A stretch of 48,001 nt of DNA, taken from positions 105,666-153,666 of the forward strand of contig SCUE01000016.1 of assembly GCA_004297775.1 (NCBI GenBank), in the 5' to 3' direction. Shown piece after piece: positions 8,220 through 16,761 of the stretch. Under the pieces are notes generated by a model, which saw only the letters and a program-made list of their open reading frames with translations, made no database searches and was not told the origin of the DNA. The translations under genes were made by a program, and so were the position numbers. The stretch comes from Chloroflexota bacterium (GTDB lineage Bacteria > Chloroflexota > UBA6077 > FW602-bin22). Position 1 is the stretch's first letter, and every line of letters starts with the position of its first letter.

Positions 8220-9944
8220 ATGGGTATTAGTTCGAGATTCTGGCGGCGAGCGGGACTGATCATCAGCACGCTCATCTTGGCGATCGGCATGCTGCCGATC
8301 GGGCCGGCCGCGGCCGCGCCGAAGGACAAGGCGAACAGCAAGCTGCTCGCCGACGCGAAGGAGAATGGCGAGAAGGAATTCCGCGTCATCGTCGTCCGGA
8401 GCTCGGATGCCAAGAAAGTCGCCGACAAGAAGGCTGGGAAGCTAGCCAAGGACGCGGACGAAGGCGACAGGAACGCGGACAAGGAAGTCGAGGGCAAGGG
8501 CGGCAAGAAGGTTCGCGAGCTGAACAAGCTCGGGTTCGTCGCGACCGTCAAGGGCAAGCACCTCGACAAGATCTCGAAGCACGCCGCCGTCAACTTCGTT
8601 GACATCGATGCGCCGATGATCCCTCCCGCCATCGATTCAACGACTTTGAAGCCGCAGGGGCTTGAGGTCGCCTACCAGCGGACGATCGGCGCTGCCGACG
8701 CTTGGATGGCCGGCATCACCGGCGCCGGCGTCGGTGTGGCCGTTATCGACACGGGTGTCAACGCGGCACTGCCGGACTTCAACGCGGCGGACGGCTCCAG
8801 CCGCGTCATCGCGTCACTAAACTTCAACCCCGCCGCGCAATACGTTGCGGATGGCTATGGCCACGGCACCCACGTTGCCGGCATCATCGCCGGGAACTCC
8901 TGGTTCAACCCAACCACGGCCCTCCAGGGCAAGTACATCGGCGTCGCCCCCGGGGCGCACATCATCAATCTCCGCACGGCGGCGGATAACGGCGCCTCCA
9001 ATGTATCGGATGTGATCGCCGCGCTCGACTGGGCGGTCGCCAACCGGTTGACCTACAACATTCGCGTCATCAATCTGTCGATGATCACGAACGCCAGCGG
9101 ATCGCGGAAGCAGAGCATGCTGGCCGCGGCGGTGGAGCGGGCCTGGTTCAGCGGCATCTTCGTGGTCGTGTCCGCCGGCAACATCGGTCCGAACACGGCC
9201 TCTTACGCTCCGGCGAATGACCCGTTCGTGATGGTCGTCGGCGCGGCTGATACTAAGCGCACCCCCGGGCAGTCCGACGACAAGATTGCCGGCTGGTCGA
9301 GCTACGGCAACAACGAAGAAGGCAAGGCACGACCGGACGTGGTCGCCCCGGGACGATGGATCCCATCGGTCCTCTCATCGCCGAGCAGCGTGCTTGGCTC
9401 GCGCTACAGCGGACGGGTGATGGACCCGAACTACATCTGGATGAGCGGCACGTCGATGGCGGCGCCGGTCGTCGCCGGAGCGGCGGCACTGGTCCTCCAG
9501 GCCCATCCGGAAATGTCGAATGACGAACTCAAGTGGCTGATGATGAACACGTCGGTCCCGCTGGCCGGCGAGATTGGCTCCGGTGTTGGCGAGATCAACG
9601 TCACGAATATGCTCAACTACACCGGCACGGTCGGCAAGGCCAACGACGGCGAGCAGTTGGCTGACTTCCTGGTCGGTCCGGACGGTTTGGTTAGCTACTC
9701 CACGTCCTCGTGGAGCACATCGTCCTGGTCGACCTCCTCGTGGAGCACGTCATCCTGGTCGACCTCCTCGTGGAGCACGTCATCCTGGTCGACCTCCTCG
9801 TGGAGCACGTCATCCTGGTCCACGTCGTCCTGGTCGACCTCCTCGTGGAGCACATCATCCTGGTCCACATCGGCGTGGAGCAGCACGAGTTCCCAGAGCA
9901 CGGCCTCGCAGTCGAGCGAGTGGAGCTTCGTAGACATCGAGTAA
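8220..9944 (+). CDS. Secreted S8-family subtilisin-like serine protease with STSSW repeat tail
   Basis: A 574-residue secreted peptidase of the subtilisin family. Residues 1-32 form a signal peptide ending in AAAA; 33-130 are a charged propeptide (inhibitor I9-like region, FVATVKGKHLDKIS). The catalytic triad is D177 (VAVIDTGVN), H218 (GYGHGTHVAGIIAG) and S412 (MSGTSMAAP), with the oxyanion Asn N321 (SAGNIGPN). After the catalytic domain (to about 490) comes a low-complexity tail of eleven STSSW and one STSAW units, then SQSTASQSSEWSFVDIE. The tail may anchor or extend the enzyme at the cell surface; that is inference. The start is ATG with GGGAGGG upstream. A strong hairpin terminator follows. 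Confidence 0.93.
   Translation: MGISSRFWRRAGLIISTLILAIGMLPIGPAAAAPKDKANSKLLADAKENGEKEFRVIVVRSSDAKKVADKKAGKLAKDADEGDRNADKEVEGKGGKKVRELNKLGFVATVKGKHLDKISKHAAVNFVDIDAPMIPPAIDSTTLKPQGLEVAYQRTIGAADAWMAGITGAGVGVAVIDTGVNAALPDFNAADGSSRVIASLNFNPAAQYVADGYGHGTHVAGIIAGNSWFNPTTALQGKYIGVAPGAHIINLRTAADNGASNVSDVIAALDWAVANRLTYNIRVINLSMITNASGSRKQSMLAAAVERAWFSGIFVVVSAGNIGPNTASYAPANDPFVMVVGAADTKRTPGQSDDKIAGWSSYGNNEEGKARPDVVAPGRWIPSVLSSPSSVLGSRYSGRVMDPNYIWMSGTSMAAPVVAGAAALVLQAHPEMSNDELKWLMMNTSVPLAGEIGSGVGEINVTNMLNYTGTVGKANDGEQLADFLVGPDGLVSYSTSSWSTSSWSTSSWSTSSWSTSSWSTSSWSTSSWSTSSWSTSSWSTSSWSTSSWSTSAWSSTSSQSTASQSSEWSFVDIE
9699..9878 (+). repeat. Twelve tandem 15-bp units encoding STSSW (30-bp higher-order period)
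   Basis: Twelve consecutive 15-base units encode eleven STSSW pentapeptides and a final STSAW. Two synonymous versions alternate, one beginning TCG or TCC and one beginning AGC, so the DNA repeats best at 30 bases. This implies growth by duplication of 30-base blocks or mixed slippage. Repeat number is likely to vary between strains. The opposite strand is also open through the repeat, but this is a by-product of the repeat composition. Confidence 0.95.
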
Positions 9945-9965
9945 ACCGAGTAAGCTTGCGGCGCC

Positions 9966-10004
9966 TGGAGCCGCCCCAGCCGGCAACGGCCAGGGGCGGC
10001 TCCA
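9966..10004 (+). terminator. Rho-independent-like terminator after the protease gene
   Basis: A perfect 12-base-pair stem, TGGAGCCGCCCC (9966-9977) with GGGGCGGCTCCA (9993-10004), encloses a 15-base loop and is followed by TCATTTCT. It lies 22 bases after the protease stop and before the sensor kinase start, so it probably ends the protease transcript and insulates the next gene. The T-tract is weak, as is common in GC-rich genomes. Confidence 0.75.
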
Positions 10005-10031
10005 TCATTTCTCAGGGGTAGCCCGCGTAAA

Positions 10032-12998
10032 TTGTCCGGCCTGACGCGTCAATCCAGAGGGATCATCGTCGGCGTCCTTGGCATCGCCGCGATCGTCTGG
10101 CTCGCCGTCACGGCCGATGGCATTCTTGGCCCGCTCGATTGGGTCGTCGTCCTCGCACTGAGCGCGGCCGCGATCGTCGCGCAGTCGGTTCTGCGCCGTC
10201 CCGACGATCGTGACAGCGGTTTCCTGCTCGCGGCGCCGGTCTTCGCCGCGTTCATTCTTTTTCCCGCGCCCGTCGCCGCCTTCGTCGCGATCGCGTCGAG
10301 CAGCGCGCTGATCATCCGCCGGCCAGATACCGGGGCGGCGGCGATGCTTCAGGCGGCCGGATGGTCGATCGCTCTGGCGGCCGCGGTGATCGCGGTCTCT
10401 GTTGAGACGCGCGCCGGTGGCGCCGCCGCGAGCGAGAACGTTCTCCTCCTGACGGAGGCTCTCGCGCTCATCGGCGGTCGCAATCTGGTCCTTTCATTCC
10501 TGGCTGGCCGCTGGTTCGGTGACGAGTCTTCCATGCAGTCGGCGCGCACACGGATCCTGATCGAGGGCGCCCTGATCTCGGCTGGTTGGGCACTCGCGAT
10601 GGCGTGGAAGGTGGGCCCCCTTCACGGACTCGTCGCGGCCGTTCCGGTCGTTCTGGCGTATCTCTCCGCCCACGCGATCACCGCCCGGCGTGATTCCGAG
10701 GACAATCCGCTCGGAATCGTCACCGACGCGCAGTTTCGGATCGCGCTGAAGCAAGCCATGGAGCGGGCCCAAGCGGCCGGATCACCGGTCAGCGTCGTCC
10801 GGTGCGATGTCGATCAGTTGCTCCAAATCAATCGGGTATACGGGCGTGGCGCCGGCGACGCGGTACTCCAGATGGTCGCCCAACGTATCGCCCGCGGCCA
10901 TCGCACAGCCGATCTTGTCAGCCGTTCGTCCGAGGATGACGACGAGTACGCCGTCCTCTTGCCGAATACGGACGAGACCGGCGCACTCCGGGTCGCCGAG
11001 CGCTTCCGAGCCGGCATCGAACAGACGCCCGTCGCGTTGCCCGATCGGCCAGGACCGATCGTCGCGACCATCAGCGTCGGAGTCGCCACCTACACTGGCG
11101 CCGGTCCGGTCGGCGATCTCATGGAGGACGCCGATCTCGCGCTCTTCCAGGCGAAACTGGCCGGTCGCAACCAGACGACATCGTACAGCCCGGCGATTCG
11201 TCAGATCGGCGTCGATTGGGCGCGGCGACAGCAAATCGCGCCGCGGGATCGCGTGGGCGTCGTCCTGGATCGGGGAGCGGCCGGTCCGCAACCGCCGCGG
11301 GTCGCGCCTCCCACGGCGCCCACAGCCTCAGAAGCGCCAGCGGCCGCGCTGGCGCCGGAGGTCGGCGCCGCGGTCGATGGCGTCGTCGCCCGCGTAGCCG
11401 CGGTCGCGTCGCCGACGCCGGCCCACGCTGAGTCGCCGGCGGTTGCCCCATCGGCCGCGCCGTCGCGACCACCCGACCAGCACCCAGTCATCCTCGGCTT
11501 CATCGCCACACTGCTCGTCGTCGGGCTCGGCATCACCGCCGCGGATATCGCGACGACCTCCGCGCCGATTCCGTGGGGCGCGCTCGGCCTCTTCGCGATC
11601 TTGATCCTCATGGCCGAGCAGTATGCGGTCGACATCGAGGGCCGTGGCAAGACGTCCATCACGGTCATTCCGGTCATCGGCGGTGGTCTTGTCGCCGGCG
11701 GCATCGGTTCGCTCGTTGTCGCGCTCACCTTCGCCGGCATGGCCAAGATCCGAGCCAAGAGTCCGGTCCACCGCGCCCTGTTCAACTTCGCGGTCGCATT
11801 GCTGTCGGCCGAGGCGGCTCGCCACGCGTTCCTGTGGATTGGTGGTGGCACGATCGCATCGCTGCCGATCGAGCAGACGATCGTGCCGTCGCTCGTCGCC
11901 GGCCTGGCCTACTACGTCGTGAATCACGCGCCACTGATGTTCGTTCTCGGATTCATCCAGAAGCGCTCGGCATGGGAGATCTGGCGGACGAACTACCAGT
12001 GGCTCTGGCCGCACTACCTGGTCATGGGGGTTCTGGGTGTCATCCTCGGCCTCAGTTATCTGACATTCGGCTGGTTTGGCGCGCTGGCTTTCATGGCCCC
12101 GGCCGCGATGATGCACCTGGCCATCAAGCAGTACGTCGATCGGACCAGTGCGAACATTCGCCAGTTGTGGGAACTGAATCAGCAGTTGCAGGAGGAGATC
12201 GGCCAGCGCAAGGCGGCCGAAGATGAGAACGCGCGTCTCGCACAAGAGGCGGCCCGCGTGGCGGCGCTCGAAGAGCTGAATCGGCTCAAGACGGAGTTTA
12301 TTTCGATCGCGTCCCACGAACTGCGAACTCCAATGACGGCCATCGTGGGATTCAGCGATCTGATGCTCGAGCGTGAGACAAGCTCGGAGGATCAGAAGCG
12401 CTGGATCTACCTGATCAACCGCGAAGCCGGCAACCTGTCTTCCCTGATCGACAATCTGCTGGATGTCTCGCGAATCGAGTCCGGTCGCGTAGCACTCGAG
12501 GCGGTGCCAGTCGCGCTCGATGAGTTGGTGGACGGCGTTCTGATACCCATTCGGGCCGGAAGTCCGAATCATATCTTCGCGGTCGAGATCGCGCCGAATG
12601 CCGGCCGCGTCCGGGCCGATGTCGGCAAGCTGAACCAGATCTTCACGAACCTGATATCGAACGCCGTCAAGTACTCACCGGCCGGTGGTCAGATCACGAT
12701 TGCCGCTCGCCGCGTCAAAGACCAGGAGCTCGAGGTGTCGATCCAGGATCAGGGGATCGGCATTGCGCCGGACCAGCTGGGACGCGTGTTCGAGCGCTTC
12801 CAGCGCATCAGCACGGCCGCGACGCGAAACATCCGCGGAAGCGGCCTCGGCCTCTACATCGTCAAGCAGCTCGTCGAGCTGCACGGCGGGCGCATCTCGG
12901 TCGAGAGTGAGGTTGGACGTGGCAGCACGTTCCGCTTTACTCTCACACCGGATTCCGCGGGCGCTCAGACTCTGTCCGCCGAGCCAGCGGCTACGTAG
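10032..12998 (+). CDS. Membrane hybrid: degenerate GGDEF domain plus histidine kinase
   Basis: A 988-residue signalling protein. Residues 1-215 form about six membrane segments; about 230-385 form a GGDEF-like domain whose active-site loop is EDDDEY (301-306) instead of GGDEF, so cyclase activity is doubtful. A Pro/Ala-rich linker (about 400-480) leads to a second membrane block (about 485-700), a short coiled coil (LNQQLQEEIGQRKAAEDENARL), a HisKA domain with phospho-acceptor H762 (SIASHELRTPM), and an HATPase with NLISNAVKYS, DQGIGIA and GSGLGLYIVK. The TTG start at 10032 is preceded by AGGGG. The response regulator 13008-13418 follows within 10 bases and is the likely partner. The signal is unknown. 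Confidence 0.88.
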   Translation: MSGLTRQSRGIIVGVLGIAAIVWLAVTADGILGPLDWVVVLALSAAAIVAQSVLRRPDDRDSGFLLAAPVFAAFILFPAPVAAFVAIASSSALIIRRPDTGAAAMLQAAGWSIALAAAVIAVSVETRAGGAAASENVLLLTEALALIGGRNLVLSFLAGRWFGDESSMQSARTRILIEGALISAGWALAMAWKVGPLHGLVAAVPVVLAYLSAHAITARRDSEDNPLGIVTDAQFRIALKQAMERAQAAGSPVSVVRCDVDQLLQINRVYGRGAGDAVLQMVAQRIARGHRTADLVSRSSEDDDEYAVLLPNTDETGALRVAERFRAGIEQTPVALPDRPGPIVATISVGVATYTGAGPVGDLMEDADLALFQAKLAGRNQTTSYSPAIRQIGVDWARRQQIAPRDRVGVVLDRGAAGPQPPRVAPPTAPTASEAPAAALAPEVGAAVDGVVARVAAVASPTPAHAESPAVAPSAAPSRPPDQHPVILGFIATLLVVGLGITAADIATTSAPIPWGALGLFAILILMAEQYAVDIEGRGKTSITVIPVIGGGLVAGGIGSLVVALTFAGMAKIRAKSPVHRALFNFAVALLSAEAARHAFLWIGGGTIASLPIEQTIVPSLVAGLAYYVVNHAPLMFVLGFIQKRSAWEIWRTNYQWLWPHYLVMGVLGVILGLSYLTFGWFGALAFMAPAAMMHLAIKQYVDRTSANIRQLWELNQQLQEEIGQRKAAEDENARLAQEAARVAALEELNRLKTEFISIASHELRTPMTAIVGFSDLMLERETSSEDQKRWIYLINREAGNLSSLIDNLLDVSRIESGRVALEAVPVALDELVDGVLIPIRAGSPNHIFAVEIAPNAGRVRADVGKLNQIFTNLISNAVKYSPAGGQITIAARRVKDQELEVSIQDQGIGIAPDQLGRVFERFQRISTAATRNIRGSGLGLYIVKQLVELHGGRISVESEVGRGSTFRFTLTPDSAGAQTLSAEPAAT

Positions 12999-13007
12999 GA
13001 GAGTGTG

Positions 13008-13418
13008 ATGACTGACCGCTCAGGAACGAACGACTCGAAGGACGACGCGGCGCGACCGGTCATTCTCGTCGTCGACGATGACGAATCGATCGTCGAGCTC
13101 ATCCTGGCCACGTTGCGCAGTGCGCCGCATCGCATAGTGACGGCCAGCGATGGCGCCGAAGCCGTCCAGATCGCCCGCGAGGTGCACCCGGCCGTCATCC
13201 TGCTCGATGTCGCCATGCCCGGCATCAGCGGTTTTGAAACATGCCAGCGATTGAAAGCCGATCCGACGACACGCGACGCCTTCATCGTCATGCTCACCGC
13301 GCGCTCGCAACCGGAAGATCGCGCCCGTGCAATCGAGGTTGGCGCGAATGGCTACATTTCCAAGCCGTTCCGTCCATCCGAGCTGCTCGCCACGATCGGC
13401 AAGCAGTTGGGGTGGTAG
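13008..13418 (+). CDS. Single-domain response regulator, partner of the upstream kinase
   Basis: A 136-residue receiver domain without an output domain. The acidic pocket is VVDDDES (D23-D25), the phospho-acceptor is D67 (ILLDVAMPGISG), the switch Thr is T97 (MLTAR) and the conserved Lys is K119 (ISKPF). The ATG at 13008 lies about seven bases after AGGAG; a GTG one codon earlier is also possible. The gene begins nine bases after the stop of the histidine kinase, so the two are almost surely cotranscribed and the kinase probably phosphorylates this protein. How the signal leaves the receiver is not shown by the sequence. Confidence 0.9.
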   Translation: MTDRSGTNDSKDDAARPVILVVDDDESIVELILATLRSAPHRIVTASDGAEAVQIAREVHPAVILLDVAMPGISGFETCQRLKADPTTRDAFIVMLTARSQPEDRARAIEVGANGYISKPFRPSELLATIGKQLGW

Positions 13419-13450
13419 CCTCGCGGGGCGCGGCGGCGTGGAAGTCGGTC

Positions 13451-13831
13451 ATGCTCGAACGCGTCATCATCGATCGCGGCTCGATTTTCACGGCGACGCT
13501 CCGCCCGGCCGCGACGGTCGAGGAGGTCAAGGTAGCACTTCAGGATCTCGTCCGCGACAAACATTTCCGGTTCGCCAGCCACAACGTCGTCGCCTATCGT
13601 TTGCGAGATGAGACCGGCCGCGTCGTCGAACAGAAGGACGACGGGTACTCCGGCCGCGGCCGCGAATCTGGCGCCGGACGCGTCGTCTTGGAGGTCCTCC
13701 GCGCCCGCGACGCCCTTGGGCTCGTCGTCATCGTCACCCGGTGGTTCGGCGGAACCAAACTCGGCGGCGACCGCTTCCGCCACTTCGCGGCCGCGGCCGC
13801 GCGCGCTCTCGACGCCGCGGCGGCGGAGTAG
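13451..13831 (+). CDS. YigZ/IMPACT-family (UPF0029) N-terminal domain protein
   Basis: A 126-residue protein matching the IMPACT/YigZ N-terminal fold. The conserved Phe-x-Ala near the start is FTATLRPAATVEEVKVAL, then FRFASHNVVAYRLRD, DDGYSGRGRESGAGRVVLEVL and VVIVTRWFGGTKLGGDRFRHFAAAAARAL, which corresponds to the VRYFGGxxLG signature. Family members of about 200 residues carry a second ferredoxin-like domain that is missing here. Eukaryotic IMPACT regulates Gcn2; the bacterial role is not known. The start is ATG 13451; an in-frame GTG overlaps the end of the response regulator but would add an unlikely extension. Confidence 0.8.
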   Translation: MLERVIIDRGSIFTATLRPAATVEEVKVALQDLVRDKHFRFASHNVVAYRLRDETGRVVEQKDDGYSGRGRESGAGRVVLEVLRARDALGLVVIVTRWFGGTKLGGDRFRHFAAAAARALDAAAAE

Positions 13832-14073
13832 AGGCTCGTCCTCAGCGCTGGCCGAAGCGTGACGCGCGCGGTCTCGACGAAGTGGCGCCGCGCAGATGCT
13901 TCGAGAGACATGTTCCGCCGGAATCAGCCAACGCGCCGAGATTGGGCGCGCCAAGAACGCCGCCATCGTGTAGTCTGGCCGTCAAATCGAGGCTGGGAGG
14001 AGACGTGAAGCGGGCACTGCGCGAATGACCCGGAACCTGTGAGGACACTCAGTTCTTGAGGAGGACGTTTCCT

Positions 14074-14571
14074 TTGGCAACAATGACGATCGGCGGTTCT
14101 ACGTCGAAGCTCCACCCACAGCGCGCGATCACGGCCGGCTGTCTCGGGGCGATCGCGACCTGGCTCATCGGCTCGGCCATGTCGCTCTTCGGCCTGGCTC
14201 GCGCCGAGCTCATGTCTGTACTCGGCGTTCAGGTATTGGCCGTAACGTTTCATACCCTTGACAATGCGGTCGCTATCCTGGGGATGTTGTTCAATATCCT
14301 CTTCGGTGGATTCGTCGTCGGCCTGATCTTCGGGATGGTTCGGCAGCGATTCCACGGCAACCTCGAATGGACCGGCATCATCTTTGGCGTCGCCTGTTGG
14401 CTGGTGGCGCAGATCGTTGTCATTCCAGTGCTCGGCTTCAAGTTCGACCCCACCCCCGGCTTCTTCTCGCTCGGCGCCGGAGTCTGGGCGCCGATCGGAA
14501 GCCTGGTTGCGCACGTGGCGTACGGCGTTATCGTCGGCGAGGTGTACGAACCTCACGAGCAGTTGCACTGA
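14074..14571 (+). CDS. Small integral membrane protein (about 165 residues)
   Basis: A membrane protein of four predicted hydrophobic helices: about 12-38 (TAGCLGAIATWLIGSAMSLF), 58-86 (NAVAILGMLFNILFGGFVVG), 98-118 (GIIFGVACWLVAQIVVIPVL) and 132-153. I do not recognise a named family; it recalls small YagU-like inner-membrane proteins but no diagnostic motif is visible. I chose the TTG at 14074 because GGAGG at 14060-14064 lies nine bases before it; an ATG nine bases further on and a TTG at 14056 are weaker. A large hairpin follows the stop. The function is unknown. Confidence 0.65.
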   Translation: MATMTIGGSTSKLHPQRAITAGCLGAIATWLIGSAMSLFGLARAELMSVLGVQVLAVTFHTLDNAVAILGMLFNILFGGFVVGLIFGMVRQRFHGNLEWTGIIFGVACWLVAQIVVIPVLGFKFDPTPGFFSLGAGVWAPIGSLVAHVAYGVIVGEVYEPHEQLH

Positions 14572-14606
14572 GGGCGCGAGCGGCGCCGCTCGTTCTCCAA
14601 CTCACC

Positions 14607-14640
14607 GAGGCCGACGCGACAGAATCGTCGCGTCGGCTTC
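14607..14640. terminator. Hairpin terminator between convergent genes
   Basis: A 14-base-pair stem with one G-T wobble, GAGGCCGACGCGAC (14607-14620) and GTCGCGTCGGCTTC (14627-14640), with a six-base loop. It sits between the stop of the membrane protein gene (14571) and the stop of larB (14678) on the other strand, where a bidirectional terminator is expected. A shorter palindrome, GAGCGGCGCCGCTC, lies just upstream at 14578-14591. No long T-tract follows. Confidence 0.65.
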
Positions 14641-14677
14641 ATTCCGTGTGCTCACGCGAGCGGGCGCTCCGCGCCAC

Positions 14678-15430
14678 CTATCCCAGCGGGGCGATCTCGC
14701 CGCGCGCCATCGCCGCGCGGCGAGCGATCAGACCGGCCGTCGCGCCGGCGCCAACACCATTGTCGATATTCACGACGGTCAGGCCGGGCGCACAGGTTTG
14801 CAGCATCGCCATGAGTGCGCCGATGCCCTGCCCGCCGACGCCGTAGCCGACCGATACGGGCAGCCCGATCACGGGCACCCCGACGAGTCCGGCAACGACT
14901 GATGGCAGCGCGCCGTCCATCCCGGCCGCCACGACGACCGCGTCGAGACCATCGGCCTTCATTACTCGCATCGGCTCGACCAGTCGATGGATCCCGGCGA
15001 CGCCGACATCGTACGCCGTCGCGACGGCGCAGCCCATCTCGCGCGCCACGACCGCGGCCTCCTCGGCCACGGGCACGTCCGAAGTGCCGGCCGCAAATAC
15101 ACCAATCCGTCCACCCTGAACTGGCCGCACCCAGCGATCGGTCCGCGCGATCAAGACCCGACCGCGCCCGTACTGCTCCCAGACCACATCGGCGAACCGC
15201 GCTCGGAGCGCCGTCGCCTGCTCGGGCTTGACGCGGGACAAGATCGCCCGTCCTCGGCCGCGGAGAAAAGCATCGACGATTGCGACGAGATCCTCGTGCG
15301 CCTTCGTCTCGGCCAGAATGACCTCGGGAATCCCAGTCCGTTCGACGCGCGAGAGATCGGGCCGCGACGCGACGATGTGGTCGTCTGACATGTCGTGCGC
15401 GGCGCGTGAAAGCTCGGTCAGGGCGTCCAT
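14678..15430 (-). CDS. larB: LarB, nickel-pincer cofactor biosynthesis carboxylase/hydrolase
   Basis: A 250-residue protein of the LarB family. LarB carboxylates and then hydrolyses nicotinic acid adenine dinucleotide to the pyridinium-3,5-biscarboxylic acid mononucleotide that becomes the nickel-pincer cofactor of lactate racemase. The C-terminal half is PurE-like: GVFAAGTSDVPVAEEAAVVA, then AYDVGVAGIHR, VVVAAGMDGALPSVVAGLVGVPVIGLP and SVGYGVGGQGIGAL. The N-terminus holds EVILAETKAHEDLV. No larA, larC or larE is present in this window, so the rest of the pathway must be elsewhere. An internal ATG 13 codons in is an alternative start. Confidence 0.9.
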   Translation of the reverse strand: MDALTELSRAAHDMSDDHIVASRPDLSRVERTGIPEVILAETKAHEDLVAIVDAFLRGRGRAILSRVKPEQATALRARFADVVWEQYGRGRVLIARTDRWVRPVQGGRIGVFAAGTSDVPVAEEAAVVAREMGCAVATAYDVGVAGIHRLVEPMRVMKADGLDAVVVAAGMDGALPSVVAGLVGVPVIGLPVSVGYGVGGQGIGALMAMLQTCAPGLTVVNIDNGVGAGATAGLIARRAAMARGEIAPLG

Positions 15431-15529
15431 CAGCCAGTCATACCACGTGGCGGGCGCGCGGGGCCACTCGCGCCATCCCGACTCTGTCTGAGCGGTCCTT
15501 GTGGGCGGCGATCTCGCAATGAAGTGGCG

Positions 15530-16639
15530 TTATGGAACGATGACCGTGCGGGCGATGCTTCCCTGGCCGGCGACCCACTCGGCGTGCTGAAACGCTTCGT
15601 TGATCTGTTCGAGTTGGAATCGGGCTCCGACCATACGCTCGAACGGATAGCGGTCCCGGACTCGGGCCACCCAATCCAACGCTCGCGGAATCACCCACCG
15701 GTCGTAGGCGAGCACGCCGCGAATCGTCTTCGGCTGGCGCACCGCGTCGTGCGGCACGATCTCGGCCGTTTGACCGGGCACGATGTTCCCCATCCAGAGA
15801 TACCGACCGCCGATCCGGGTCATTTCGAGGCCCTCCTGGACGACGCCGGCGATGCCAACGACCTCGACCGTCACGTCTGCGCCGCCGCCGCGCGTGAGTT
15901 CGCGTACGCGCGCCACGCGCGCTTCCTTGGTCGGCACGTCGCGGAGCGAGATCGTCTCGGTCGCGCCGAACGCCCGCGCGAGCGCCAGTCGCTCTGGCTG
16001 GGCGTCAATCGCGATCACCTGTCCGGCGCCCATATCGCGCGCCACCGCGCAGGCGTACAGGCCGAGTGCGCCGGCGCCCTGGATCACAACTGTGTCGCCG
16101 AGCCAGATGCCGATTTGATGCAAACCGTAGAAGCTCTGCGAGAGCGCGCAGTTGATCGGCGCGACGACGTCATCCGTCAACACGTCGGGCACCTTGAAGA
16201 CCCATTGCCCGGCGCGGCAGACGTAATAGTCGGCGAACGCGCCGAGGAAGTGTGGCGGCGTGTCGGCGGTCACGCTGTTCCGGGCGCGGTATCGGAACGG
16301 ACACCCGGTCACGCCGGTCATGCACGCCCAACAGGTGCCGCACGGGATGAAGTAGGAGTAGGCGACGCGGTCGCCTTCGTGGAGTGGCTGGCCGAGGCTA
16401 TCGGTTTGGCGGTTCGCTCCCAGGCGAGCGACGACGCCGGTCATTTCGTGGCCCTGGATGCCCGGGGCCGGCTGAAACCACGGCACCTCGCCACGCCACA
16501 TGTGGAGGTCGGATCCACAGAGGCATGCCATCGTGACGCGAACGACGATGTCGTCCGGACCCGGATCTGGCACCGGGTACTCGACGATCCGCATCTCGCG
16601 CGTGCCCGGCTGAGTGACGGCGGCTCGTCCGGTTGCCAT
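15530..16639 (-). CDS. Zinc-dependent alcohol dehydrogenase (MDR family)
   Basis: A 369-residue medium-chain dehydrogenase/reductase. The catalytic zinc site is visible as CLCGSDLHMW (Cys) and GIQGHEMTGVV (His-Glu), and the structural zinc loop as PCGTCWACMTGVTGCPF (four Cys). The Rossmann motif is VVIQGAGALGLYACAVA, followed by an acidic residue in VIAIDAQPERL, which fits NAD. The start ATG at 16639 has GGAGG with eight bases of spacing; the frame is open well upstream without a site. It oxidises an alcohol or polyol; the substrate is unknown. It is transcribed towards larB with a 99-base gap. Confidence 0.9.
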   Translation of the reverse strand: MATGRAAVTQPGTREMRIVEYPVPDPGPDDIVVRVTMACLCGSDLHMWRGEVPWFQPAPGIQGHEMTGVVARLGANRQTDSLGQPLHEGDRVAYSYFIPCGTCWACMTGVTGCPFRYRARNSVTADTPPHFLGAFADYYVCRAGQWVFKVPDVLTDDVVAPINCALSQSFYGLHQIGIWLGDTVVIQGAGALGLYACAVARDMGAGQVIAIDAQPERLALARAFGATETISLRDVPTKEARVARVRELTRGGGADVTVEVVGIAGVVQEGLEMTRIGGRYLWMGNIVPGQTAEIVPHDAVRQPKTIRGVLAYDRWVIPRALDWVARVRDRYPFERMVGARFQLEQINEAFQHAEWVAGQGSIARTVIVP

Positions 16640-16761
16640 TAGGTGTGCCTCCACGGTCGATGAGTTCTCCAGAGTATCGCCGCAATTGCCGGCTACGCGC
16701 GCCGCCGGCCTCGTGTCGGCAAACGGCGTTCTCTGGGGGCGCGGGCATCTCGCCCGGATGC

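Noticed and set aside
9699..9878. Possible CRISPR or VNTR-like array
   Set aside because: The units are contiguous without unique spacers and encode a protein repeat in the frame of a real gene.
9691..10008. Repetitive open frames on both other readings of the STSSW repeat
   Set aside because: They follow from the periodicity of the DNA repeat and carry no start signals.
11328..12572. A 414-residue open frame opposite the sensor kinase
   Set aside because: No motif, Arg/Asp/Glu-rich; the kinase on the plus strand explains the sequence.
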